From the NCBI RefSeq assembly GCF_003002095.1, contig NZ_PVZC01000002.1:496001-560000 (forward strand): a stretch of DNA of 64,000 bases, read 5' to 3'. Of the stretch, positions 1-8,149 are shown in pieces; positions within the stretch are counted from its first letter, which is position 1; each line of letters opens with the position of its first letter. The position numbers and the translations under genes are program-made. The notes under the pieces were generated by a model. The model was not told the origin of the DNA and ran no database searches. It saw nothing but the letters and a program-made list of their open reading frames with translations. This stretch comes from Allonocardiopsis opalescens (lineage in GTDB: Bacteria; Actinomycetota; Actinomycetes; Streptosporangiales; Streptosporangiaceae).

Positions 1-287
1 GCGCGGGCGAGCTGCTGCGCGCCGGGCTGGCCGAGCAGGCCGCCGCGCACGGACTCGCGGTCACCCAGAGCGGCCCGCCCCAGATCCCGTTCCTGACCTT
101 CGCCGACGACACGAGCTTCGAGAAGGCGTACCACTGGACGACCGCCGCGCTGGCCGCGGGCGTCTACGTGCACCCCTGGCACAACTGGTTCCTGAACACC
201 GCGCACACCGAGGACGAGATCCGCACCGCGCTGGAGCGCACCGACGACGCCTTCGCGAGCACCCGGCGCCGCTTCGGCGCCGACTGA
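1..287 (+). CDS. Class III PLP aminotransferase, glutamate-1-semialdehyde aminomutase-like (C-terminal part)
   Basis: Only the last 94 codons are in the window; the 5' end lies upstream. The reading frame (codons from base 3, TGA at 285-287) gives a segment with a YHWTTAALAAGVYVHP-like run followed by HNWFLNTAHTEDEIRTAL. This matches the small-domain end of class III aminotransferases of the glutamate-1-semialdehyde 2,1-aminomutase type, where an HP.HNWF-S-AHT stretch precedes the final helix. The PLP lysine is not in the window, so substrate cannot be judged. A GC hairpin follows the stop at 314-336. Family call is fairly firm; the exact reaction is inference. Confidence 0.7.
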   Translation, partial: AGELLRAGLAEQAAAHGLAVTQSGPPQIPFLTFADDTSFEKAYHWTTAALAAGVYVHPWHNWFLNTAHTEDEIRTALERTDDAFASTRRRFGAD

Positions 288-313
288 GCCCCACGCCGCC
301 CGATCGCCGGGTC

Positions 314-336
314 GCCCCCGCGCCGTCCGCGGGGGC
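314..336 (+). terminator. GC-rich hairpin after the aminotransferase gene
   Basis: GCCCCCGCG (314-322) pairs with CGCGGGGGC (328-336) around a 5-nt loop, giving a 9-bp perfect stem 26 bp after the stop codon. No T-run follows, as is usual in Actinobacteria. Confidence 0.6.
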
Positions 337-439
337 TGGCAGTATTGGTCCCCGCGGCAGCTCCCGGTGCCGCCGCCGGGCCACCGGGGGCACCTCCGCC
401 GAGCCCCGCGAACGGCACCAGCGGCAGCGGGCGAGGAAG

Positions 440-1852
440 GTGGGCGGTGCGGTGGTGAGCTGGACGCTGGGCATGCGGCGCCGCCGCAGGCGCGACGGCT
501 TCGCCCGGATGCTGCACAAGCTCACCCCCACCTGGCGCGCCCCGGCCCGCATCGTGCTGACCGCCTTCTTCGTCGGCATCATGATCGGCACCGGCCTGCT
601 GATGCTGCCGGCCGCCACTGCCCCCGGCTACCAGACCACCTTCGTCGACGCCCTGTTCACCGCCACCTCGGCGCTGTGCGTGGTGGGCCTGGCCGCCGTC
701 GACACCGCGGTGCACTGGTCCTTCCTCGGCCAGGTGATCATCCTGTGCCTGGTGCAGGTGGGCGGGCTCGGCATCATGATGCTGGCGGCCGTCTTCGGCC
801 TGCTGGTCTCCCGCCGGGTGGGGCTGCGCCTCCAGATCACCGCGCAGACCGAGAGCCACGGCCTGGGCCTGGGCGACTTCCGCTCGCTGGCGCTGAACGT
901 GGCGCGGCTGAGCCTGTTCTTCGAGGCGGTCACGGCCGTGCTGCTCACCGCCCGGTTCTGGCTCGGCTACGACTACACCTTCCCCCAAGCGCTGTGGTTC
1001 GGCGTGTTCCACGCGGTGGCCGCGTTCAACCAGGCGGGCTTCGCGCTGTTCTCCGACAGCATGATGGGCTTCGCCGCCGACCCGTGGATCTGCCTGCCGG
1101 TCATCGTCACCGCGATCGCCGGGGCGCTGGGCTTCCCGGTGCTGGTGGAGCTGCGCCGGCGGCTGCGCACGCCGCGCCGCTGGAACCTGCACACCAAGAT
1201 CACCGTGATCACCTCCGGGCTGCTGCTGGTGGTCGGCTTCCTCCTGATCACCGCGCTGGAGTGGAACAACCCGAACACCCTCGGGCCGCTGAGTCCGGGC
1301 GGCAAGCTGCTGGCCGGGTTCTTCCACGGCACCATGCCGCGCAGCGCCGGCTTCAACAGCGTCGACGTCGGCCAGATGAACGAGGCGACCCTGCTCGGCA
1401 CGATGGTGCTGATGTTCATCGGCGGCGGCAGCGTGAGCACGGCCGGCGGTATCAAGGTCACCACCTTCGCGCTGCTGCTGTTCGTGCTGGTCGCCGAGGC
1501 CCGCGGCGACAGCAAGGTGAACGTGATGGGCCGCACCATCCCGGCCACCACCCAGCGGCAGGCCATCAGCGTGGCGCTGATCAGCCTCGGCGTGGTGGTG
1601 GTCGGCACGATGGTGCTGCTCACCATCACCGACTTCGGGCTTCCGGTGGTGATGTTCGAGGTAGTGTCCGCGTTCGGAGTGGTAGGACTCTCCACGGGGG
1701 TGACACCCGACCTCCCGCCCGCCGGGCACGTCCTGATCACCGCGCTGATGTTCGCCGGACGGCTCGGGCCGGTCACCCTGGCGGCCGCGCTGGCGCTGCG
1801 CGAACGCAGCCTGCGCTACGAACTACCCGAGGAGCGACCCATCGTTGGCTAG
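440..1852 (+). CDS. TrkH/KtrB-type potassium uptake channel subunit
   Basis: Integral membrane K+ translocating subunit of about 470 aa, usual for Ktr/Trk proteins. The four pore-loop repeats are visible: TATSALCVVGL near residue 75, AAFNQAGFALFSD near 195, PRSAGFNSVDVG near 300 and SAFGVVGLSTG near 415, each flanked by hydrophobic helices. It should work with the RCK-type regulator encoded immediately downstream, whose TTG start overlaps this gene by 8 bp. A GAGGAAGG purine run at 433-440 means the true start may be GTG 452 or 455, or ATG 473, rather than GTG 440. Function is well supported by the pairing. Confidence 0.9.
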   Translation: MGGAVVSWTLGMRRRRRRDGFARMLHKLTPTWRAPARIVLTAFFVGIMIGTGLLMLPAATAPGYQTTFVDALFTATSALCVVGLAAVDTAVHWSFLGQVIILCLVQVGGLGIMMLAAVFGLLVSRRVGLRLQITAQTESHGLGLGDFRSLALNVARLSLFFEAVTAVLLTARFWLGYDYTFPQALWFGVFHAVAAFNQAGFALFSDSMMGFAADPWICLPVIVTAIAGALGFPVLVELRRRLRTPRRWNLHTKITVITSGLLLVVGFLLITALEWNNPNTLGPLSPGGKLLAGFFHGTMPRSAGFNSVDVGQMNEATLLGTMVLMFIGGGSVSTAGGIKVTTFALLLFVLVAEARGDSKVNVMGRTIPATTQRQAISVALISLGVVVVGTMVLLTITDFGLPVVMFEVVSAFGVVGLSTGVTPDLPPAGHVLITALMFAGRLGPVTLAAALALRERSLRYELPEERPIVG

Positions 1853-2540
1853 ACGCAAATCCGCATCCGGCCGGGCGCGTGCGATGCCCAAGGACACCCG
1901 CGTGCTGGTGATCGGCCTGGGCCGTTTCGGTGGTTCGCTCGCCCTCGAACTGGTCAGCTCGGGCTGGGAGGTGCTGGGCGTCGACTCCACCCAGCGCCTG
2001 GTCCAGGAGTTCGCCGAGCGGCTCACCCACACCGTCATGGCCGACTCCACCGACCCCGAGGCGCTGCGGCAGATCGGGGCGCACGAGTTCAGCCGCGCCG
2101 TGGTCGGCATCGGCACCGACGTCGAGGCGAGCATCCTGACCACCTCGCTCCTGGTCGACCTGGGCGTCAGCAACGTCTGGGCCAAGGCGGTCTCCCGCCA
2201 GCACGGCCGCATCCTGGAGCAGATCGGCGCGCACCACGTCGTGCTGCCCGAGCACGACATGGGCGAGCGGGTGGCCCACCTGGTGACCGGCCGGATGCTG
2301 GACTTCATCGAGTTCGAGGACGAGTTCGCGCTCGGCAAGACCCGCCCGCCGGCCGAGGCCGTCGGGATGCGGCTCGGCGACTCCCAGTTGCGCTCCAAGT
2401 ACGGCATCACGGTGGTGTGCATCAAGCGGCCGGGCGAGGACTTCACCTACGCCACCGCCGACACGGTGGTGCACCGCGGCGACGTGCTGATCGTGGCCGG
2501 GAAGACCCGCCAGGTCGAGCGCTTCGCCGAGCGCTCCTGA
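1845..2540 (+). CDS. TrkA/KtrA-type potassium uptake regulatory subunit (RCK domain)
   Basis: Cytoplasmic gating ring subunit of the Trk/Ktr potassium system, 231 aa. It opens with a nucleotide-binding Rossmann motif VLVIGLGRFGGSLA (about residues 20-33), with an acidic residue ending beta-2 (LGVD). The middle DSTDPEALRQIG segment and the C-terminal RCK_C part ending in VLIVAGKTRQVERF are typical. The TTG start at 1845 overlaps the stop of the channel gene, with AGGAG at about 1830 as ribosome site, so the two are translationally coupled. The N-terminal basic extension could mean an internal ATG (MPKDTRV) is used instead. Confidence 0.9.
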   Translation: MARRKSASGRARAMPKDTRVLVIGLGRFGGSLALELVSSGWEVLGVDSTQRLVQEFAERLTHTVMADSTDPEALRQIGAHEFSRAVVGIGTDVEASILTTSLLVDLGVSNVWAKAVSRQHGRILEQIGAHHVVLPEHDMGERVAHLVTGRMLDFIEFEDEFALGKTRPPAEAVGMRLGDSQLRSKYGITVVCIKRPGEDFTYATADTVVHRGDVLIVAGKTRQVERFAERS

Positions 2541-2650
2541 GGCCCGTCCGCTCCTGGCGGGCCGGGCCGCGGCGCCGTTTGCCGCGCCGGAGCGCCGGGT
2601 AGCTCAGCGGGTTCAGGCGCCTGCCAAGCGACCGTAGGGGGCGAAGGCGA

Positions 2651-2857
2651 ATGCAGCGCGGCAGCGACAAGCACAGCCCGAGGGTGGACGAGAACCTGCG
2701 CCACGAGACCGAGGGCATGGTCCGCAGCGGCCACCCCACCCGCGCGCGGGAGGACCGGGAGGTCGAGCCGACCGTCACCGACGACGGCACCTCCGCGACC
2801 GAGCGTCCCGACGCGGCCGACGAGGAGTTCGAGGCCGACCGCGAGAGCGGCGGCTAG
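2651..2857 (+). CDS. Conserved small hydrophilic protein (68 aa), function unknown
   Basis: A 68-aa highly charged protein with no hydrophobic segment. The start MQRGSDKHSPRVDENLRHE followed by an EG-VR-GH-TRAREDRE pattern resembles a small actinobacterial protein I have seen annotated only as hypothetical; its acidic, low-complexity C-terminal half suggests disorder. Start ATG 2651 has a GGGGGCGAAGG purine stretch 5-15 bp upstream. It stands alone between the potassium uptake pair and a convergent SMI1-like gene. No function can be assigned. Confidence 0.65.
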   Translation: MQRGSDKHSPRVDENLRHETEGMVRSGHPTRAREDREVEPTVTDDGTSATERPDAADEEFEADRESGG

Positions 2858-2876
2858 CAGGGCCGATCGGCCCCGC

Positions 2877-3314
2877 TCACTTGTACCAGTCGTCGCCGTC
2901 CGAACCCGCCCGGCACTCCAGGTAGTCCTGGAGCGACCGGGCGACGCATGTGCGCTCGTCGGTCTCGTGGTCCCAGGCGAACACGTCGGGCCGTTCCGCC
3001 GGTCCCCGGGCGTAGCCGAACCGGTCGCCGCCGCCGTTGTCGCCGATGAGCATCAGCCGGTCGAAGGGCCGGTACAGCTCGGCGAAGTCGGCGTTGCTGC
3101 GGAACTCGGTGTTCTCCTCGATGATCTCCCGCACCGACCACACCAGCCCGGATCCGTACTCGGCCCGCACGCCGTCGCTCTGCCGCAGCAGCTCCCTCAG
3201 GTCCTCCGGGACCGCCTGGCCCAGCCGGCGCTCGATCCGGTCGATCTCCGCGTCGGACGCGGGCGCGGCGAACTCCGCGTCGGGGTACAGCCGCCCGGTC
3301 AGCTCTTTCCACAT
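2877..3314 (-). CDS. SMI1/KNR4 (SUKH) family protein
   Basis: 145-aa soluble single-domain protein. The pattern ASDAEIDRIERRLGQAVPEDLRELL-S-GV near residues 18-50, then a WSVREIIEENTEF helix and LMLIGDNGGGDRFGY near 90-100, is the signature of the SMI1/KNR4 (SUKH) fold. In bacteria this family includes immunity proteins of contact-dependent toxins as well as stand-alone housekeeping members. No toxin gene is visible next to it, so an orphan SUKH protein is the safest reading. It ends 20 bp from the convergent small gene at 2651-2857. Confidence 0.8.
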   Translation of the reverse strand: MWKELTGRLYPDAEFAAPASDAEIDRIERRLGQAVPEDLRELLRQSDGVRAEYGSGLVWSVREIIEENTEFRSNADFAELYRPFDRLMLIGDNGGGDRFGYARGPAERPDVFAWDHETDERTCVARSLQDYLECRAGSDGDDWYK

Positions 3315-3506
3315 GGCAGGCCCTCCGACCGTCCGCGAGAACAGCGATCATGCTAGGCGCCCCGGGCCGCCGCCATCACCCGCGCCGAGGGCACGCGCCC
3401 GCGGCGCCCGTCCCGCCCGGACGGCCGCCCGCGCCGGGCGGCGATCGCGTAGCGTGCGGTCCGGGAGCCGCCGCGCGGGCGGCCGGGGTGCGTGAGGAGT
3501 GCGTCG

Positions 3507-4706
3507 ATGTCGGAGGCGGACCGCCGGATCGTGGTCGTGGGCGCGGGTGCGGGCGGGCTGCGGGCCGCCGAGGGGCTGCGGGCGGCCGGCTTCACCGGTG
3601 AGCTGACGGTGTTCGGCGCCGAGCCGCACCTGCCCTACTACCGGCCGCCGCTGTCCAAGCGGGCGCTGGTCGAGGGCGTGAGCGACGAGGTGGTGGCGCT
3701 GCGGCGGCGCAAGAGCGCGGCCGACATCGACTGGCGCACCGGCCGCGAGGTCGCCGCCGCCGACCTCGCCGCCCGCAAGGTCCGGCTGGCCGACGGCGAG
3801 GTGGCGGAGTACGACGGCCTGGTGGTGGCCACCGGGCTGCGCGCGCTGCGGCTGCCGCTCCCGGGCGGGCCGCGCGGCCGCCACGTGCTGCGCACCCGCG
3901 ACGACGCCGCCGCGCTCCGCGCCGAGCTGGCGCCCGGGGCGCGGGTGGTGGTGGTCGGCGCCGGCTTCGTCGGCACGGAGGTGGCGGCGAGCGCGGTGGA
4001 GTCCGGCTGCGAGGTCACCGTGCTCGACCTGGTCGAGGTGCCGCTGCTGCGCCAGCTCGGCCCGGAGCTGGGCGCGGCGATGCGGCGCCGGCACGAGGCG
4101 CGCGGTGTGCGCTTCGCGCTCGGCCGCACCCTGGAGGCGCTGCACGGCGCGGACGGGCGGCTGCGCTCGGTGGAGCTGGACGACGGCACCCTGCTGCCCG
4201 CCGACGTGCTGGTTGAGGCGGTCGGTTCGCGGCCGAACGTGGAGTGGCTGACCGGCAACGGCCTGGACCTGGGCGACGGCGTGCTGTGCGACAACGCGCT
4301 GCGGGTGGGCGGCCGCGACGAGGTGGTGGCCGTCGGCGATGTGGCGCGCTTCCCCAACCCGCTCTTCGGCGGGCCGCCGCGCCGGGTCGAGCACTGGAAC
4401 ATGGCGCCCGACACCGCCAAGCGGGCCGCGCGCACCCTGGCGGCCGCCGTCGCCGGGGAGCCGGTGCCCGACGAGCCCTTCCGGCCGGTCCCGTCCTTCT
4501 GGAGCGACCAGTACGACCTGAACCTCCAGTCCTTCGGCTCCCCCGAGCTGGGCATGGCCGATGTGCGGGTGCTCGACGGCGATCCCGACGGCGAGGTGGT
4601 CGTCGGCTACCACCGCGAGGGCGTCCTGGTGGGCGTGGTGCTGATCGGCTTCGCCGACCGCTACCGCGAGTTCCGCACCCGCATCGCGGCGGGCGGCGCC
4701 GGCTGA
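3507..4706 (+). CDS. FAD-dependent NAD(P)H:ferredoxin reductase-like oxidoreductase
   Basis: About 399-aa flavoprotein of the rubredoxin/ferredoxin reductase class, which passes electrons from NAD(P)H to small iron-sulfur proteins for P450s or dioxygenases. Visible are the FAD-binding VVVGAGAGGLRAAEGL near the N-terminus, the PYYRPPLSK segment typical of this class, a second NAD-binding VVVVGAGFVGTEVA near residue 155, and the FAD-ribityl VVAVGDVARFPNP near 280. Start ATG 3507 is chosen over GTG 3492 because GAGGAG (3494-3499) lies 7 bp before the ATG. No ferredoxin or P450 gene is adjacent, so the electron partner is unknown. Confidence 0.88.
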   Translation: MSEADRRIVVVGAGAGGLRAAEGLRAAGFTGELTVFGAEPHLPYYRPPLSKRALVEGVSDEVVALRRRKSAADIDWRTGREVAAADLAARKVRLADGEVAEYDGLVVATGLRALRLPLPGGPRGRHVLRTRDDAAALRAELAPGARVVVVGAGFVGTEVAASAVESGCEVTVLDLVEVPLLRQLGPELGAAMRRRHEARGVRFALGRTLEALHGADGRLRSVELDDGTLLPADVLVEAVGSRPNVEWLTGNGLDLGDGVLCDNALRVGGRDEVVAVGDVARFPNPLFGGPPRRVEHWNMAPDTAKRAARTLAAAVAGEPVPDEPFRPVPSFWSDQYDLNLQSFGSPELGMADVRVLDGDPDGEVVVGYHREGVLVGVVLIGFADRYREFRTRIAAGGAG

Positions 4707-4770
4707 CCCGCGGGCGGCGGGCGCAAATTCGATTGCCCGGCCGCCGGGACTTCTGCCAGCGTCGCGGATC

Positions 4771-5565
4771 ATGAGCGACGAATCCGACCGGTCCCTCGCC
4801 GACCGGCTCAGCCTGCCCGAGTACCCCCGCCTGCCCGAGTACCCCCGAACCGCCGGCTACGACCCCGAGTGGGTCATCGCGAACATGATGGGCCCCAACC
4901 CGCTGTGGCTGCTGGAAGCGCTGACGCGCGACCTGGAGCTGTCGCCGGGCATGCGGGTGCTCGACCTCGGCCCCGGCCGCGGGCTGACCTCCGTCTTCCT
5001 GGCCAAGGAGTTCGGCGTCCAGGTGTGGGCGGCGGAGCTGTGGGTGGAGCCCACCGAGATCTTCCGGCTGGCCGCCGAGGCCGGAGCGGGCGACTCCGTC
5101 TTCCCGATCAAGGCCGAGGCGCACGACCTGCCCTTCCCGCACGGCTTCTTCGACGCGGTGGTGAGCATCGACTCCTACCACTACTTCGGCACCAGTGACC
5201 TCTACCTGGACTACCTGGCCCGGTTCGCCCGCCCGGGCACCCGGATCGGCATCGTCGCCCCCGGCCTGACCGCCGAGTTCGACGCGGGCGTGCCCGAGGA
5301 GCTGAGCGGGCTGTGGGACCCCGCCTACTACTCCTTCCACAGCCCCGACTGGTGGCGCCGGCACTGGGAGCGCAGCGGCCGCGTCGACGTCGAGGCGGCC
5401 GACCTGGTCCCAGACGGCTGGCGGCTGTGGCGGCTGTGGAACGAGGTCTGCCCGCTGCCCGAGGACCCGGCCATCCGGGAACTGGTCCGCAACGAGCACG
5501 AACTGATCAGGACCGACCAGGGCCGCCACCTCGGCTTCACCCGGGTCATCGGGCGCTTCCGCTAG
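4771..5565 (+). CDS. Class I SAM-dependent methyltransferase
   Basis: 264-aa Rossmann-type methyltransferase. Motif I, MRVLDLGPGRGLTSVFLA (about residues 56-73), binds S-adenosylmethionine; the acidic post-I residue is in WAAELWVEP, and FDAVVSIDSYHYFG is motif II. The C-terminal FHSPDWWRRHWE section is reminiscent of UbiE/cyclopropane-synthase-like enzymes, but the substrate cannot be told. The N-terminus carries an exact hexapeptide duplication (LPEYPR twice) from an 18-bp tandem repeat. It lies alone 65 bp after the flavoprotein gene, with little Shine-Dalgarno signal before ATG 4771. Confidence 0.85.
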   Translation: MSDESDRSLADRLSLPEYPRLPEYPRTAGYDPEWVIANMMGPNPLWLLEALTRDLELSPGMRVLDLGPGRGLTSVFLAKEFGVQVWAAELWVEPTEIFRLAAEAGAGDSVFPIKAEAHDLPFPHGFFDAVVSIDSYHYFGTSDLYLDYLARFARPGTRIGIVAPGLTAEFDAGVPEELSGLWDPAYYSFHSPDWWRRHWERSGRVDVEAADLVPDGWRLWRLWNEVCPLPEDPAIRELVRNEHELIRTDQGRHLGFTRVIGRFR

Positions 5566-5708
5566 GGGCGCGCCCCGGCCCCTTCGGGCGGCCGGACCAC
5601 CTCGCGCCCCGCCCACCCCGCCGCGAAGCCGCGCCGGTGGCCCGGGTGATCATGGAGGCAACCGACGCGGCCGCGACGCGGCCCGCCGCCCGCTTTCCAG
5701 GAGACGCC

Positions 5709-6590
5709 ATGCGCCCGCTCGCCCTGCTCGACGCCCCGTCCAACCTCGGGCTGCACCCGCCGGAGGAGGGTTCGGTACCCGGTTGCCACAAGGCGCCCGG
5801 CGCGCTGCGCGACCAGGGGCTGCTCGCCCGGCTCGGCGCCCGCGACGCCGGGGTGCTCACCCCGGCGCGCTACCGGGCGGAATGGACGCCGGGCACCGTC
5901 CGCAACGAGGAGGCGATCGCCGGCTACACGCGGGCGCTCGCCCAGCGGCTGGCCTCGATGCGCACCGCGGGCGAGCTGCCCGTCGTCCTCGGCGGCGACT
6001 GCAGCGTGCTGCTCGGCGCCGGGCTGGCGCTCCGGCGCACCGGCCGCTTCGGCCTCGCCTACCTGGACGGCCACCTGGACTACCGGCACCCCGGCAACAG
6101 CATCGGGGTGGGCGCGGCGGCCGGCGAGGGGCTGGCGCTGCTCACCGGGCGGGGCGGGGCACTGGCCGAGCTGGACGCGGGCGCCCGGCCCTACCTGCGG
6201 CCCGAGGACGTCGTGGCCATCGGTTTCCGTCCGGACGACGAGGACATCGAGGAGACGGCGGCGGCCGGGATCACCCTGCTGGACGCGGCCGCGGTGCGGG
6301 CCGACCCCGGGGCGGCGGCCCGCGCGGCGCTCGACCGGCTCAGCGCCGACCACCTGGACGGCTTCTGGGTGCACGTCGACGTCGACGTGCTCGACGCCGA
6401 GCTGATGCCCGCCGTCGACTCCCCCGAGCCCGGCGGCCTGGACTTCGACCAGCTCGCGGCGGTGCTGCGCCCGCTGCTTGCCTCTCCGCTGGCCGCCGGG
6501 GTGGACCTGGCCATCTACGATCCCGACCTGGACCCCGAGCTGGCGGGCGCCCCGCGCCTGACCGATCTGCTGGTGCACGCCCTCACCTGA
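5709..6590 (+). CDS. Arginase/agmatinase/formiminoglutamase-fold ureohydrolase with altered first metal motif
   Basis: 293-aa member of the binuclear-manganese ureohydrolase family, which hydrolyses guanidino or formimino groups. The second motif DGHLD (residues 120-124) and third motif HVDVDVLD (222-229) keep the metal-binding Asp and His residues. The first motif reads GGDCS (95-99), with Cys98 where the canonical GGDHS has a metal-ligand His. That suggests changed metal use or an unusual substrate. Start ATG 5709 follows AGGAGA (5699-5704) at good spacing; an in-frame open stretch continues upstream but has no better signal. It stands alone in the same direction as its neighbours. Confidence 0.85.
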   Translation: MRPLALLDAPSNLGLHPPEEGSVPGCHKAPGALRDQGLLARLGARDAGVLTPARYRAEWTPGTVRNEEAIAGYTRALAQRLASMRTAGELPVVLGGDCSVLLGAGLALRRTGRFGLAYLDGHLDYRHPGNSIGVGAAAGEGLALLTGRGGALAELDAGARPYLRPEDVVAIGFRPDDEDIEETAAAGITLLDAAAVRADPGAAARAALDRLSADHLDGFWVHVDVDVLDAELMPAVDSPEPGGLDFDQLAAVLRPLLASPLAAGVDLAIYDPDLDPELAGAPRLTDLLVHALT

Positions 6591-6818
6591 GCGGTCCGCC
6601 CCCGGTGCCGGTCCGCTGCGCGGGCCGGCCCGGTCGGCCCGTCATCCCATGTCCGGACAAATATGCGCTCGGCCCCTGTCGCGGCGCGGTCGGCGCCAAT
6701 ACGCTGGTCGCGGCCGAGCGCGCGCCGGATCCGCCAGACCGGTACGCGCCGATTCCCCGTGCCCGCAAGGCGTCAGACGAAAGAAGAGCGCCCGTGGCGG
6801 CGCCGACGAGGAGGTGTG

Positions 6819-8114
6819 GTGAGGACTGACGACCGGCGCGCGGTGCGTGCCGACGTGACCAGCAGGCGGGCCCGGTTGGCGGTCGCGGGGCTCTTCCTGG
6901 TGAACGGGTACACCTTCGCCAACATCGTGCCCTGGATGCCGGTCATCAAGGACCGGCTCGACCTCTCCAACACGGCGCTCGGCCTGGCCATCGCGGCCAG
7001 CCCGGCCGGCGCGCTGCTGCTGGGGATGCTCGCCGGGCCGCTGATCGCCCGGGTCGGCAGCGGCCGGGTGGCCGCGGCGGCGGGCGTGCTGAGCGGGCTG
7101 CTGCTGCCCGCGGCCGGACTCGCGCCGAGCTGGGCGGCCTTCGCGGCGGTGATGTTCGGGCTCGGCACCCTGGACGCGTGGATGGACTCCGCCATGAACG
7201 CGCACGGCCTGCGCGTGCAGCGGCGCTACGGCCGGTCGATCATCAACGGCTTCCACGCCCTGTGGAGCATCGGCGCCGTGGCGGGCGGCCTGACCGCGTC
7301 GGCCGCGAGCGGGCTGGGGGTGCCGATCCTGGCGCACCTGTCGGCCGTCGGCGTGCTGCTGGTGCTGGCCTCCGTCGCGACCGTCTTCTTCCTGCTGCCG
7401 GGGCCCGAGCACGCGGAGCGCCCCGACGAGGCCCGCGCGGCCGGCGACGCGGACGGCGCGGACACGCCGAGCACCGCCGACCCCGGGAGCACCGGCACTC
7501 CGGCGCGCGGCGGGCCGCTGGCCGCGCTGCGCCGGATCGGCCCGGCCGCGCTGACCCTGCTCGGGCTGGGTGTGCTGCTGGTCTTCGCGGGCGGCATGGA
7601 GGACTCCGCCTCCTCCTGGGGCGCGGTGTACATGAGCGAGTCGCTGCACGCCTCCGCCTTCGCCGTGGGCCTGCCCTTCGTCGCCTGCCAGACGATGATG
7701 ACCATCGGCCGCCTGCTCGGCGACCGGTTGACCGACCGCTTCGGCGCCCGGGCGGTGGGCCGGGCGGGCGCCCTGCTGGCCGGCGTCTCGCTGGCCGTGG
7801 CGCTCGCGGTGGCGCACCCGGTCGCGGCTGTGGTCGGCTTCGGCCTGCTCGGCCTCGGCGTGTCCACCCTGTTCCCCGCCGGGCTGCACGCCGCCGGGAA
7901 CCTGCCGGGGGTGCGCAGCGGCGACGGCGTCACGATCGCCGCCTGGCTGGCCAGGGTCGGCTTCCTGGCGCTGCCGCCCCTCATCGGCGCGATCGCCGAC
8001 GTGGCCGGGCTCGGCCTCGCCCTGGGGGTGATCCCGGTCATCGCGGTGGGCGCCGTGCTGCTCAGCGGCATCCTCGAACCGCGCCGGTCCGCCCGGGCGG
8101 CGGACGCGGACTGA
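6819..8114 (+). CDS. MFS transporter
   Basis: About 431-aa major facilitator superfamily permease with 12 predicted membrane helices in two halves. The central hydrophilic loop (about residues 200-240) is rich in Asp, Gly and Thr. The GPLIARVGSGRVAAAAG segment near residue 65 corresponds to the conserved helix 2-3 loop, and GDRLTDRFGARAVGR near 305 is its repeat in the second half. The start is set at GTG 6819 because GAGGAGG (6808-6814) lies just upstream. It resembles FucP/YbjJ-type MFS proteins, but the cargo is not evident. It converges on the decarboxylase gene with a shared hairpin between them. Confidence 0.85.
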   Translation: MRTDDRRAVRADVTSRRARLAVAGLFLVNGYTFANIVPWMPVIKDRLDLSNTALGLAIAASPAGALLLGMLAGPLIARVGSGRVAAAAGVLSGLLLPAAGLAPSWAAFAAVMFGLGTLDAWMDSAMNAHGLRVQRRYGRSIINGFHALWSIGAVAGGLTASAASGLGVPILAHLSAVGVLLVLASVATVFFLLPGPEHAERPDEARAAGDADGADTPSTADPGSTGTPARGGPLAALRRIGPAALTLLGLGVLLVFAGGMEDSASSWGAVYMSESLHASAFAVGLPFVACQTMMTIGRLLGDRLTDRFGARAVGRAGALLAGVSLAVALAVAHPVAAVVGFGLLGLGVSTLFPAGLHAAGNLPGVRSGDGVTIAAWLARVGFLALPPLIGAIADVAGLGLALGVIPVIAVGAVLLSGILEPRRSARAADAD

Positions 8115-8132
8115 CGGCCGTCCGGGGGCCGG

Positions 8133-8149
8133 GCCCGGCTCAGCCGGGC
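8133..8149. terminator. Bidirectional hairpin between MFS and decarboxylase genes
   Basis: GCCCGGCT (8133-8140) and AGCCGGGC (8142-8149) form an 8-bp stem with a 1-nt nominal loop, between two convergent genes and overlapping the decarboxylase stop codon. It probably serves both transcripts. Confidence 0.5.

Noticed and set aside
164-1729. 521-codon minus-strand frame over the potassium channel gene
   Set aside because: His/Gln/Arg-rich sequence without motifs, opposite a gene with four recognisable pore loops.
2541-2563. Hairpin GGCCCG/CGGGCC after the TrkA-type gene as a terminator
   Set aside because: The stem is only 6 bp with an 11-nt loop, too weak compared with the others in this window.
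6650-6659. TGTCCGGACA palindrome before the MFS gene as a TetR-type operator
   Set aside because: Ten-base palindromes of C and G are frequent at this GC content, and no regulator gene is adjacent.
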